64,000 bases of DNA from Echinometra lucunter (lineage: Eukaryota; Echinodermata; Echinoidea; Camarodonta; Echinometridae), in the NCBI GenBank assembly GCA_029962745.1, contig CM057165.1, positions 3,626,340-3,690,339 of the forward strand, read 5' to 3'. Shown piece by piece: positions 12,480 through 23,263 of the stretch. The translations under genes were made by a program, and so were the position numbers. A model generated the notes under the pieces. It ran no database searches. It saw nothing but the letters and a program-made list of their open reading frames with translations, and was not told where the DNA came from. Numbering within the stretch: position 1 is the stretch's first letter; each line of letters opens with the position of its first letter.

Positions 12480-13215
12480 GTATAGCATTGGAGTTAATTT
12501 GGTGTACGCATCCAGAGTGGATTTCAATACTGCATGTGTCCCAGCGCTGCGGCAGCGCCCCGTGTCATTTCTCACGCGGCCGTCTTACTTTCTGCACCCC
12601 GCGTCTGTGTGGATCTTCCCGTCATGTGTTACCTTACCGTGCTAATTGGTCCCAGTGCTGTAACATTAGTATCAAGGGAGGGCTAGAATTTCACGCACAA
12701 GCTGCAGCCGCGAACGTCGCCCTCCTTGGGTCGTTTATCGACGTTATTTCTTGTCGCCACGGCGCTCGGAGCCGGCGCGAAGCCTTCCCGTCCCCTGTGA
12801 GCCTGCAAAATAAAAAATTTACACATAATATGTTTGAAGAAATGATGTGTGTTCTTGTGGATGGGATCCCTGCACAAGTCGGACGTTGATGTCATCTTTT
12901 CGGAAGAGTCGATACATCGGGAAATCCGATTGGCCCTTATGATTAGCGGTATTACGTTGACGTATTGACAAGCGGGAGAGATAGGATTTCAAAGGGGAAA
13001 GATGGGCAAGGGTCAAAAGAGGATTCTTTCTAATATTCATCGCCATGAGCCAGTCGTTTGGGATGCGAATATCAATATCGCAGAAGCTGGAAATCTGATA
13101 CGCCCGTCCTCCCCTCCAAAACCCTAGGCCCCGTTTGCGGAAATATAAGCATCGCAATATTTGATGTCTAATGCCAAAGATTAACACACAAATATCGCTG
13201 GGGTATTGGGAGCTG
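12480..13215. promoter_or_regulatory. CpG-containing GC-rich island, candidate regulatory element
   Basis: This is the most GC- and CpG-rich block in the left 20 kb, with clusters such as GCGCTGCGGCAGCGCCCCG, CACGCGGCCG and GGAGCCGGCGCGAAGCC. It continues into a complex segment of about 400 bp with ATTGACAAGCG and GATTAGCGGTATTACG motifs. No frame looks conserved and no splice borders stand out. It could be an enhancer, an alternative promoter or a noncoding first exon; I cannot tell which. Confidence 0.35.
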
Positions 13216-13354
13216 GTGCAGGGATTATTAATTATTAAGTAAAATAGCCAAATAGAGAAGATTGTGGGAGAGGGTTGTATGAGTTGAGGATGAATAATGG
13301 AGAATTATTCCAAGGTATAACACTATTGAAACCGATCCCATTACTCAATGGGGC

Positions 13355-13490
13355 TGGAGAGAGGGAGGGAGAAAGAAAGAGAGTGAGAGAGGTGGGGGAG
13401 AGGGAGAAAAGAGGAGGGAGAGAGAGAGAGAGAGAAGGAAGGAAAGGGGAGAAGGAGGGAAAGAGAGAGAAAGAAGGGCCAAGAAAGAAT
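13355..13490. repeat. GA-rich purine tract
   Basis: An imperfect (GA)n/(GGGA)n tract. Frames on both strands are biased (Arg/Glu/Lys or Leu/Ser/Pro) and not credible as genes. Confidence 0.9.
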
Positions 13491-13592
13491 GGCATCAAGT
13501 TCGGTTTGTAAATGGAAACTCACATGGAGGCTGTGGTAGGGCATGGTAGATTGATTCATGAGATGCCATTTTTGACTGCTCAAGTTTAGACA

Positions 13593-14086
13593 TTAAAGGC
13601 ATTGGTTAACATTGTTACAATTTACAAAGCACTCATTTTGCTGCTTGAAAATGGGATAAACATAAGGGTTATAGTGTAAAAATACCAGTCTGAAAGTTTC
13701 AAAGAATAATATCCACAGGAAGTGTTTTTAAATATTGAAAATGTGAACCAATGTTTGATAAATATATAAGGGTCGGTTGCACGGACTAGACGTAAGGAGT
13801 GCGCATGCGCACATGGCTTACGGACCGTACTGTGTGTATTGGCGTATCACGTGGAGGGAGGCAGATAACGGTCTTTTTTAATTCAAGCAAAACGGTCCTC
13901 TTATTTCATTGTCTCTGAGACCAAAAATAATAAAATCATCGTTTGCGTCTTACTAACAGTTTTTCATTTCAAATTATGGTTGGTTTCAGGGTTTTCGAGC
14001 ACAGACACAAGTGCTCATACACATGTTTTATCTCAGTTTGAGAGTTCTTTAAATCGGCTGCCCACAAAGTTAGCCATTGCCTTTAA
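13593..14086. mobile_element. MITE with TTAA ends, family B copy 1
   Basis: A unit of about 494 bp bounded by TTAA, with inverted ends TTAAAGGCATTGGTTAAC and GTTAGCCATTGCCTTTAA. An inverted copy lies at 60518-61001. The two share GTGCGCATGCGCA (centre), CCAGTCTGAAAGTTTC, GTGAACCAATGTTTG and TCTCTGAGACCAAAA-like blocks. The ends and TTAA target fit a piggyBac-type non-autonomous element. Confidence 0.85.
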
Positions 14087-14683
14087 GAGATATCAGTGGA
14101 TTAAAATTTTCTTGAGCCCTTCAAGCCAAAATGTCAATAAACTGAAATGATTGTCTGGAAATTTTTGTGGTTGACCTGTATTATTCTGTTTTATTGTAAG
14201 ATTATGATATGGCCATTGAACCATAGGAAAAGTTTTTGGCTTGAGCACAAGAATTGAAGATACTCTCACACAGAATTTTGAAGTTAATTGAAATATTTCT
14301 TTTCGCTTTGTCTATGTTTTGCTCAAACATTTATTGGTATTTTGTGATATAAACTTGCTTGATTCCCTTTAAAAGTATCTATTGTTAACAGATTTGAAAT
14401 GATGATGGAAATGACCCTGCTTGAAGCTTTATAACTATTGTTGATATTAGTAGGGATGGTAAAATATTCATTTTATAAAATTTTGAATTTCCAATCCTTT
14501 TCAATTCTTGTTTTGCCAAATTTGCATACAAGAGGGGTCTAATTGACCAAACATGATATGGGAGAAATTAGGTTGGATGTTATAATGTATCTCATTTCTT
14601 GAGAGCCAGATGGGCATGACTCAATCCTCTTAAAGCTTGTTCACATATGAGGCCGCAAATCCCCAAGGGTTACCCCAACGGCT

Positions 14684-14808
14684 ACCCCCCCCCCCCCCAA
14701 ACCCCAGCATTTTTTAAATGTGTAAATGAATGATATATTAAGCAGCAACCCCCCCCCCAAACCCCAGCATTTTTTAGATGTGTAAATGAATGATATATTA
14801 AGCAGCAA
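14684..14808. repeat. Two tandem copies of a ~65-bp unit with a poly(C) head
   Basis: The unit is poly(C), AAACCCCAGCATTTTTTA, then ATGTGTAAATGAATGATA and TATTAAGCAGCAA. The two copies are nearly identical and differ mainly in C-run length and one base (AAATG versus GATG), so the duplication is recent. Confidence 0.9.
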
Positions 14809-15550
14809 AGAAAAAAAAAAGATAAAGCTGAGATGAAAGGCCTCTGTTTTGCATCTTGGTAGTAAAAAGGTTGGGTCAAAAGTCAAAAGTTGGTGCAAAA
14901 TATGACGTCATGAGTTTGTGCAGATTTTTACAAAATTTTCTTTTATTTGAATGTGTGTCATTGACTTAATGCGCATCTCATTTTCATAAGAGGCACAGTT
15001 TTAAAAAAAATGGGGGGGGGGGGGGAGGTTCTCCAGGATATACCTCTGGTTATTTGAATGAGCCGTTACAATGAGTTAATGCCCTGTTGGCATTTACATT
15101 TCGTTAGTCAGTGTACAGACACACAAATCCATCGTATAGCTATAGGCCCTACTATTTTGGTATAGCCATATGACGATTTTTTTGTGTGTCTGAACACGGG
15201 GTACATGAACAGTACTGTATGTGGTCCCAACCTGTAAATTGGTTAGGGAAGGAAGAATATATGTACATGGGTTAAAATTTACTATTATGGGTAATAGGTA
15301 GTATTTACCTTTAATTGGCGTATAAAAAAAGGGGGAAAGAGTAAAAAGACCTGGAATGGAGTCTAGCACTAAACCCCTGTGGAGGGTCAATGTGCCTGAG
15401 GGCATAGTTAACCTCATTGACCAGGAGTTTTCTTGATTAGAACCAGATAAGCATTCTTGCTGATATGATGTCATAGAAGAATTGCTTCTGAGTTTGGGAG
15501 ATGAAATAATGGGGTAATGAAATGAATGTGGCATGATGTGGGGTACGTTG

Positions 15551-15592
15551 GAGAGGGAGGGGGAGGGTGGGGTGGAGGATTAGGGAGGGGGC
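15551..15592 (+). repeat. G-rich tract with G-quadruplex potential
   Basis: It contains more than four separated runs of three or more G (GGGAGGGGGAGGGTGGGG, then TAGGGAGGGGG) within about 40 bp, which satisfies the usual sequence pattern for an intramolecular quadruplex on the plus strand. No function is implied by position. Confidence 0.55.
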
Positions 15593-16769
15593 GCTAGTAG
15601 GAGGAGCAGCAGGGTGGATGGGAGAGAAGTATTCATATCATTATAGTATGAAATAGCAAAGAGGTCATGTTGGGGAGACAAGGAGACGGAAAGGGGATTT
15701 CCAGCAAGGAATAAGTGGTAATGAACAGGGAAAAGGGGGGTATGTCACTCCCTCCAGATGACTCCTAAGGGGTTTTGGGCTGGGGCAGGGTAAGGAAGAG
15801 GTATTTATATTATTGTAGTTTGGAATACCAAAGGGGTCATTGGGGGAGGGAATTGGGTTTACCAAGGTCAATAGAGGCTTAGGTGGGTCCATGTTAGAGG
15901 GTAAGACTGGTGATTGACATGCTCCTCAAGTCTTTCATTATTCTACTGCTTCTTTTGATAGGGCCAATACTATATATTTGTGGAAGAAGTGATAACAATC
16001 TTCCTTTATTCTCTTCTTGTCATATTCAGAAAAGCATATCACTGTAGGCATTAATATTGTAATGGGTTTGTGCTGTTATGAAATTATATTAATTGCTGAA
16101 TTAATTGTATCCCTATTCGAGCACAGGTATAAGAGTAGACATAAGGGTCATTCAGTTTGATAAATTGTAATTAAAGAAAGAATTTCAAAGGATATAAGTA
16201 GAAATAAAATGTATCTGAGTAGCAGTTATGATGAATATCTTTTTTTAATTGTTGATTGTGACTCAAGAAGGTTATATGTTACAGCTAACTGGAATCAGAC
16301 TGTTTATATAAAATATGTTGTTATCCTTACTTACTCTTCAGAATTAATCTTCAGAATTCCCTATAAAAATGATTAATGATATGACTGAAAGAAGATAAGA
16401 GGTTATGAAAAATTTCCATGTAGATCATTCAGTCTTCCTTCTGTTTCATTTGATGGTTTGATTAGGAGGCATCAAGGGTTTGGGTGTCAGAGAATAGCCC
16501 TGGCCAGTTTCATCTCCTTAAATTTTGAATAATTGCAAATATTGATAACTATTATGAATGAGAAGAATAAGTGAGAAATTATTAAAATCTTCAGGTGGAT
16601 GGTTCGTTTGTCCTTTCTGTTCATGATCTTTCATTTGTCGGTATGGTTTGAAGGCATCAAGGGGATGGGTGTCAGAGGATAGCCCAGGCCAGCTGCCTAC
16701 AATCCTCTCTCATTAGGCTCTTGCTTCATCTCCGGTTTATTGGAGCATGCATAGGCAAATCCCAATGCT

Positions 16770-17205
16770 CCCTCTTCTCCTCTTCTTTTATCTTTTTCTC
16801 ATCTCTTCTTTCATCTTTTTCTCATCTCTTCTTTCTTCACCTCTCTTCTTGTCTCTTTCCTTTTCTCTCTTCTTTTGTCTTCTGTCTTCTGTCCTCTCTC
16901 TTATACCCTCTTCTCTCTTCTCTCTTCTCTTTTCTCTTTTCTCTCTTCTGTCTTCTTGCCTGTTCTCCATCTTCTATCTTCTGTCTTCTCTCTTATCCTC
17001 TCTTTACTCTTCTCTCTTCTCTCATGTCTTCTCTCTTTTGTATTCTGTTTCTGTCTTCTCTCATATCCTCTCTTCTCTATTCTCTTTGTTCTGCATCTTT
17101 TGTTTTCTTGTCTTCTTCCTTATTTCATTCTTGTTCTCTTCTATTTACACTCCCTTCCACCTTCCTTGTTTGTTCTTCCTTTCATTTGTCAGTTCATCTC
17201 TGTCT
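16770..17205. repeat. TCTTC/CTCTT-rich polypyrimidine block
   Basis: About 430 bp of imperfect CTCTTCTCT/TTCTGTCT repeats. All three plus-strand frames are open (Ser/Leu/Phe-rich), which is compositional. Confidence 0.9.
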
Positions 17206-18534
17206 GCATTTGTTGCCAATTTGCCATTTCTTAATTAGAATTAAAATACACTGTAGTATTTTCTTTTCTTATTCAGCAAGTAGTATCGACCTGTCTCAAG
17301 TAGTATTGACAGAAAATAAAAACATCAAGGAATAAATCACATTTTTAAAGAAACTGATAGTTCAGTGTTGACTGAGACTTAGGAAGAATGATTAAGAAAG
17401 TGGTATAAATCCCTTCCCCTCATTTCTATATTTTCTTTTTTTTTCTTTCTGTAATGAATGTACTACATATAGTTTTTATCTTCATGTATGCCCTTATCTT
17501 ATCACATCACCCATTTCATATCCAATTTACTGCCATAAAAAATTATGCTGACTTTCACTCTCTGATCACTAGAGGGGGCTATGAGTAAAATGCCTGTGGC
17601 ATAAATCTACCTTGTATCCTGTCTATATTGATTATCATGTACATTGACATGCTCTGTGGTGCATGCACACATACTTGTATATGGCAAATGTAGTCCATCT
17701 GTGTCTTACTGCTCTCCCCCCCCCCCCCCCATTATCATTTAAACAGAAATGTCCAAAGAGAGAAGATTTGAGATAGATAATGAATTCAGACAGGAATATC
17801 AGTTGAACCTCTGACCAGCTTAACGAATTTCTTAAAAAGTAATTCATTAATTTGATATGCATGAATAGGGATAATATGTAGAATTTCATTTATTTATCAT
17901 TTTAAAAATAGATAAAAAAAGGATACTCATCTAAAATCAAAGAGCATCATGTAAATCACTAAAAAGGGTATTAGATACCTGAGGGCAAATCTTTGTATAT
18001 TCATGCAAAATATTTCAAATTGGGCTGTCATATTTTCCAAGCAGACCTAAAAATGTCATGACCCTGATTTCCATATGACAATAAGTTTGGCACGAAGTAA
18101 AGATGAGAAACATGAAGTGAAAGTCACAAAGTCAGACAAGCTGGAGATAATTTTTGACAACTTGCAAATCCCTGTTGATAATCTTGGAGGGGTTTTTAGT
18201 TGATTGCTGTTCATTTCTCTGTCTATTGCCTGAATTATATCTGTCTACTCGATAAAAGTCTCCCAAGATTCTTGATGCTGGTTTGGATGACCCTTTGGGC
18301 TAGGCTTGATTAAGCAGACATCTCTGGGATACATGTCAGCATGCAATCGAGAGAGAAGTCCCGGAGACTTATCAATAAAATTTACTCTTTGCTGTCTATT
18401 TCTGCCTTTGCATGTAAGAAATACAAAACCCTGATGTAAAACTTTTTATTTTGACCCATAGAAGTTGGATTATCTGTCAGAATTCTATGTAGGGAGTACA
18501 AGGGAAGAGAAGGGGGAAAAGATGAGTGAGGAAT

Positions 18535-18600
18535 ATAGAGTTAGAGGAGAGGAAGAAAGGGAGAAAGAGAGAGAGAAAGAGAGAGGGAGAGAGAAGATGA
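18535..18600. repeat. GA-rich tract
   Basis: An imperfect (GA)n/(GAAA)n purine run. Confidence 0.85.
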
Positions 18601-20212
18601 GATAATTGAGATAGAAAGGGGGAAGCATAATGAGAAATTGATTATTACACAAAAGAATAGCATCTTGTTTCTTTCATTTTCTTACAACACAAAATCTATC
18701 TCATAGCCAGAATTATATAAACTCTACAGGTATTCATTCATAAGCCAATCCAAAGACCTTTCTTACCGTTTTTTCTAGTGTATCACACATACATGTGGTT
18801 TTTAAGACTTGTGCATCTTGCCATAGTTTTATACTTGGAGACTGAAAACTGAGAGAGAGAGAAAAGGAAAAAATCTCTTGGGTGTTATGATGGATTAAAC
18901 TTGACTGGTTTTGATGTAAAACCCATACCTTGTGGCGATGATTCAATTAAACCCCCCCCCCCTCCAAAAAGAAATTCTCGGTGGTTGCGTTTTATAGAAA
19001 AGTAGGGCATTGACCCCTCTCTGAATCTGTCCCCCTTAATTCCATGAAGAGGGGGAAGGGACTTCCAAAGCCCCCGTCAACATCAATTAAACCCTCAATC
19101 GTTATAGCAACCATTTGTGGACTGTTCTAATTTCTTTCCCATTTCTCACTCCATCTCTCCCAGTCTGTCTTCCCCGCTTCCTCCGAAATATTCAAATTTG
19201 GTTACCATGGATGAATTTCTATCTATCCCCTAAAGCATCAGAAACAATTTCATAAAATAGCTTGAAATGCCCAGTTTGAATTGCGGAGTTTTGGAAGTAT
19301 GGTGACGCCAACGACACGCATTTGTGTTCGCCCCCCCCCCCTCCCCATCCCTAATTTGTTTGAGATTCTTTTATTAGTTGGCTTTTCTTCTTGAAGGATT
19401 GTATAATATAGTAGCTAAAGATTAGACTTGATGAGGTATGATCCATCATGCTGCGCCAGACCATGATGATGCGGTCAGGCTATTTCTCCCATGCTCTTGC
19501 ATAATTTACATTACTTCCTCTCATTTCGCTTTTCCATCTCTCTAAAACTCACTCATACTCTCTCTCTCTCTTTCTCTGCTTCTTCCTTTTTCATTCCTTC
19601 CTCTGATTTCCTTCCATTCTCCAAATCTGGCATATTGATATTCATCATTTTGAGGTTTTCTAGGCCAGATATCTGATTATGTATGGGCTCCGTTGGCCAA
19701 CTTACAAGCTCGTTTTCCTTGCGTGCCATAATACATCGTAAAATGACTAATGGCAAGAATTAGATGATGCCTTGTAATTGAAATCAAAAAGCTTGAATCA
19801 AAAGCTTTGTCATTTGGCCTGCTCATTGCTGAGAGCCAGATGGACGTTGACTCATTTTATGCCTTTCTGGCCTGTAGGTGGTAGTGTAACATAATTTTAA
19901 GTAGCCTTAATGATACTTTCTAATGTTCTTAGTCTTCATGACTATGACAGGAAGTAAAACTAGTACCATAATCACATAAAAGCATTATTGACGTTGTTTC
20001 GGTATATCATACACTATGCAGAAATGGATCATAATATTTGAAGTGTATGACACATACTCTGCCGTCCATTGCCTGACAATTACCACATTCCATACTCCAA
20101 CTGAAGACCTAACACTATGCCTATTTTGTTATTTTAAAAAATGGAGTACTAATTAAGGTCTTAGACATGCTTATTTATCCAAGTCTTTGTTTTCTTGTTT
20201 CCTTCCCTCCAG

Positions 20213-20463
20213 TTCTGAGTATCCGTGGAGCACAAGAGGAGGAACCTCCAGACCCACAGCTGATGCGGTTGGACAACATGCTGATAGCAGAGGGTGTGGC
20301 TGGTCCGGAGAAGGGCGGAGGATCAGCAGCGGCGGCGGCAGCAGCAGCAGCATCAGGCGGAGGACTGGGTCAACCGGAGAATGCGATAGAACACTCAGAT
20401 TACAGAGCCAAGCTGGCTCAGATCAGACAGATCTATCACACAGAGCTGGAGAAATATGAGCAG
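20213..20463 (+). CDS. pbx: Pbx/extradenticle homeodomain protein, first exon in window (PBC domain, part)
   Basis: Encodes [19 protein letters not shown], the [18 protein letters not shown] block, a poly-alanine/glycine linker, and [20 protein letters not shown] ending EKYEQ. This matches animal Pbx proteins almost residue for residue and spans the end of PBC-A, the Ala/Gly linker and the start of PBC-B, the region that binds Meis/Prep partners. The acceptor is a pyrimidine stretch ending CCCTCCAG and the donor is CAG|GTGAGA. The exon starts in phase 1 (two bases complete a Val codon), so a coding exon upstream is required and is not in the window. Pbx is a nuclear TALE-class cofactor for Hox and Meis proteins. 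Confidence 0.97.
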
Positions 20464-20514
20464 GTGAGAATTCATGAAGAGGAGCCAACAGCTCCTGGAT
20501 GTGTCCAGGACTCA

Positions 20515-20675
20515 AGGGCCCCATTGTGTAAAACTTACCATTAATGGTAACTTTGCCATCAGTGGTAACTACCATGGTAACATTGCTCAACAGCCAATCG
20601 AATTCAAGGTTTCCATGGAAGTTACCACTGATGGCAAATATACCATCATTGGTAAGTTTTATGCAACAGGGTCCA
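20515..20675. mobile_element. Short inverted-repeat (MITE-like) element in Pbx intron
   Basis: Inverted ends of about 33 bp. The left end is GGGCCCCATTGTGTAAAAC followed by TTACCATTAATGG. The right end is CCATCATTGGTAAGTTTTAT followed by GCAACAGGGTCC. It starts about 50 bp after the splice donor at 20463. The termini resemble family C (23677, 53545), but the centre differs. Confidence 0.75.
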
Positions 20676-21089
20676 GGTTACATTACTTTAATATCAAGAA
20701 CTTCCATGTTCAAAGAACTTCTTAATTCTTCAAATGCTGCAGCTTTGTGCTGGTTCCAACAAAATTTATAAATCACAACAATGAAATGTTGCTATTTTTT
20801 AAAGCTTTTTTACATTAAAAAAAATCTGTCATTAGGAATTTGTTTAATAAAGTTCTGTGCTTTAAAAGTTACTGGTGTTATGTATTTGAAGGAAGCATGG
20901 ATAGAGAGCCTCAAAGGTGGCGAAGTCAGCGTATTTGCTTTGTTTTCATTACTTAAACATGAAACAACAGGGACTGCCTATACTTTGCAGAGTTGTCAAG
21001 TTCTAGGTCTGTGATTGTTGATATCTGTGACAACACTATGCAACATTTATCATACCAACTTATGCCCTCTTCTTCTGACTCCCAAGCAG

Positions 21090-21280
21090 GCCTGTAACGA
21101 GTTCACAACACATGTCATGAACCTTCTCCGCGAACAGAGCAGGACGCGACCCATCGCCCCCAAGGAGATCGAACGCATGGTCAGCATCATCCACCGCAAG
21201 TTCAATGCCATCCAGGTTCAACTGAAGCAGAGTACCTGTGAGGCTGTCATGATCCTACGCTCACGGTTCTTGGATGCCAG
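21090..21280 (+). CDS. pbx: Pbx, second exon in window (PBC-B)
   Basis: Encodes [20 protein letters not shown], then [18 protein letters not shown] and [20 protein letters not shown]. This is the highly conserved PBC-B block that leads to the homeodomain. The acceptor is CCCAAGCAG|G and the donor GCCAG|GTAAG. The exon ends in phase 2, and the split codon AG|G (Arg) is the first of the arginines that open the homeodomain. If the donor is not used, the frame reads AGG TAA and stops at once, removing the homeodomain. The last 50 bp and the donor are copied three more times downstream. Confidence 0.97.
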
Positions 21281-21845
21281 GTAAGATCCTATCCTTTTTT
21301 ATTCCAGAATGTCTGAGTTCAGGGTTGTGAGTTCTGAATAACCCAAGTGGAACTCGCTGGCTCAGTGGGGAGCCACTGAGGAGGCCTTGATGACTCAAGT
21401 TGAGCACCTGTGAGGCTGTCATGATCACGGTTCTTGGATCTTCCATGTGATTCCAGAATGTTAGGGTTCAGGGTTCTGAGTTTTGAAGAACTAGTGGAAC
21501 TCAGTGTCTCATTAATGTGGTTGTCTTTGAAATGGGAGCCCCTCAAGTAGAGCACCTGTGAGGCTGTCATGATCCTACGCTCATGGTTCTTGGACGCCAG
21601 GTAAGATCTTCCATATGATTCCGGAATGTCAGGGTTCAGGGTTCTGAGTTCTGAATAACTGGAGTGCAACTCTTTGGCTCAGGTGGGAGCCACTGAGGAG
21701 GCCTTCATGACTCAAGCAGAGCATTTGTGAGGCTGTCATGATCTTACCCTCACGGTTCTTGGACGCCAGGTAAGATCTCCTACATGAGTTCCAGAATGTC
21801 GGGGATCAGGGTTCTGAGTTCTGAAGAACTAGTGGAACTCTGTGT
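21231..21845 (+). repeat. Four-copy tandem array of an exon end plus splice donor
   Basis: The last 50 bp of the Pbx exon ending at 21280, its donor and about 110 bp of intron recur in tandem. Units begin at about 21231 (authentic), 21403, 21551 and 21720, with spacings of 172, 148 and 169 bp. Copy 2 has lost CCTACGCTC and its donor. Copies 3 (donor at 21601) and 4 (donor at 21770) keep GACGCCAG|GTAAGATCT and an open exonic reading with one or two changes each (SRF to SWF in copy 3; T to I and R to P in copy 4). Intronic parts share CCAGAATGT, AGGGTTCAGGGTTCTGAG and AGCCACTGAGGAGGCCTT. Confidence 0.92.
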
Positions 21846-22480
21846 TCACATACATGTATGATGCGGTAAACCATGCCACTCATCGTAATGAGACATGCAT
21901 GAATGCGCTAACGCAAAATAAAAAAGAATTTTGTCAAAAGTTGCGTAGACAAATTTGTGATGTCATATTTTTAAAAAATCTTTATAAGACTTTGATTGGT
22001 CTACATCTTTTTGCCGCCAGGGGGCACAAAATTTGCCTCTTGCCTAGTGGTCCCCCCCCCTTCATATCCCATTCATTTTTTCTAAATAACAAAAAAAAAA
22101 AAACATGGGGGATTACCATGAGGGTTTCTGCTTCATATCTACCAGGGTTCAGAGCTCTTACTATACTCAGCTTGCCCATGTTGTGTTTTGTAAATGGCTC
22201 AGTGGAAGACCTTCATGATTCATTTGATATACCTGGAATCCAGGTAAGAACACATAAACACCTGTTTACTAATCCCTTGTAAAGGATACAAGAACATCAC
22301 AAAGCACTGATAAATAACAAATTGCGGGTGCTTTATAGAGTTCACATCTACAGCAGTAGTACTGTAGTACAATGCTTTTAAAAGAAAAAGTGGGGGTTTT
22401 GCATTAATAATGCTGAATTTTTATGTCTTGCAACATAGTTTTTCTATATTCAAAGAAATATTCAAATTTCCTTCATAAGA
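21842..22480 (+). other. Intron interior between the two duplicated arrays
   Basis: AT-rich intronic DNA with a C-run and an A-run near 22050-22100. No gene or clear repeat family was recognised here. Confidence 0.7.
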
Positions 22481-22990
22481 TAAATATGACATGTCTTTGA
22501 TAATGTCATTACATTTGTTTTCTTCTGTTACCTCAGCACCTAGAAACATAGTATTAGGCGCGTTATGATTGTCTCTATTTTCATTTTCTTTGCAGGAGAA
22601 AACGAAGGAATCTCTTCTAGCAAGCAACTGAGATTTTTCACCAAATTTTTATGATTTGTTCTATATTAAATAAGAGCAACATTGTTAAAACCTCATAAGA
22701 TAAACATAATTCAACTTTACTAACCTCATTACATTTGTTTCTTCTGTTACCTCATTGTCTTTGCAGGAGAAAATGAAGGAATTTCAGGAAGCAAGCAATG
22801 GAGTTCTTCCAACAAGTTTTTAAAATTTCTTCTTTATCAAAAAAACCCCTTAACATTTTTAACATTTCTTTGATAAGAAACATACTTTACTTCACTAACC
22901 TCATTACATTTGTTTTCTTCTGTTTTCTTTGCAGGAGAAAACGAAGGAATTTCAGCAAGCAAGCAACAGAGATCCTCAACGAGTACTTCT
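22480..22990 (+). repeat. Three-copy tandem array of splice acceptor plus exon start
   Basis: A unit containing CATTACATTTGTTTTCTTCT, CTTTGCAG and GAGAAAACGAAGGAATTTCA is present three times. The acceptor AGs end at 22595, 22766 and 22934, so spacings are 171 and 168 bp. Only the third leads to the full homeodomain exon. Using the first gives RRKRRNLF and a stop; using the second gives RRK and a stop. The array overlaps the authentic exon starting at 22935. Confidence 0.92.
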
Positions 22991-23070
22991 ACTCTCATCT
23001 TAGTAACCCCTACCCAAGCGAAGAAGCAAAAGAGGAGCTAGCAAGAAAATGTGCCATCACAGTAGCACAG
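22935..23070 (+). CDS. pbx: Pbx, third exon in window (homeodomain, helices 1-2)
   Basis: Joined to the previous exon it reads [20 protein letters not shown], then [20 protein letters not shown] and CAITVAQ. This is the N-terminal arm, helix 1, the three-residue TALE loop extension (the PYP motif) and helix 2 of the homeodomain. The TALE pocket formed with this loop receives the Hox hexapeptide in known Pbx complexes. The acceptor is TTCTTTGCAG and the donor GCACAG|GTACAA. It starts in phase 2 and ends in phase 0. Confidence 0.97.
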
Positions 23071-23263
23071 GTACAAATACTTTTTGGCAAAATTATGTTT
23101 GTCAGCTCTGAATATCATCTACAAGTCAACTAGACATAACTCAGAGGTCTAATTGTTTACTATGACACAAGAGACGGGTAATTTCTCTTTTTTATTTTTG
23201 CAAGTTTGGATACAGTTGTGAAGTTTGCAGAAATGAAAGCGTCATGAAAGTTATTGAATATCA

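Larger units (their letters stand above)
1..20212 (+). other. Probable upstream intron of Pbx, no exon supported
   Basis: No segment in this 20 kb has an open frame joined to convincing splice sites, and nothing resembles the start of a Pbx protein or its first PBC-A exons. The first Pbx exon begins in phase 1 at 20213, so at least one coding exon lies further left, and this stretch is inferred to be intron. It could also include part of an intergenic region. It holds DNA-transposon remnants, a retrotransposon tail, microsatellites, C/G runs and a few GC-richer blocks, listed separately. The rest is AT-rich sequence in which I see nothing specific. Confidence 0.6.

Noticed and set aside
12449..12889. 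146-codon open frame in the GC-rich island
   Set aside because: High GC lowers stop frequency. The peptide looks random, with no domain and no matching splice borders.
16721..17335. 204-codon Ser/Leu/Phe-rich frame
   Set aside because: Lies in a pyrimidine repeat and is open in all three frames.
20167..20212. In-frame Met upstream of the first Pbx exon in the window
   Set aside because: It falls inside the intronic pyrimidine tract before a clear acceptor AG at 20212. Pbx proteins have conserved sequence before LSIRG, so the true start is elsewhere.
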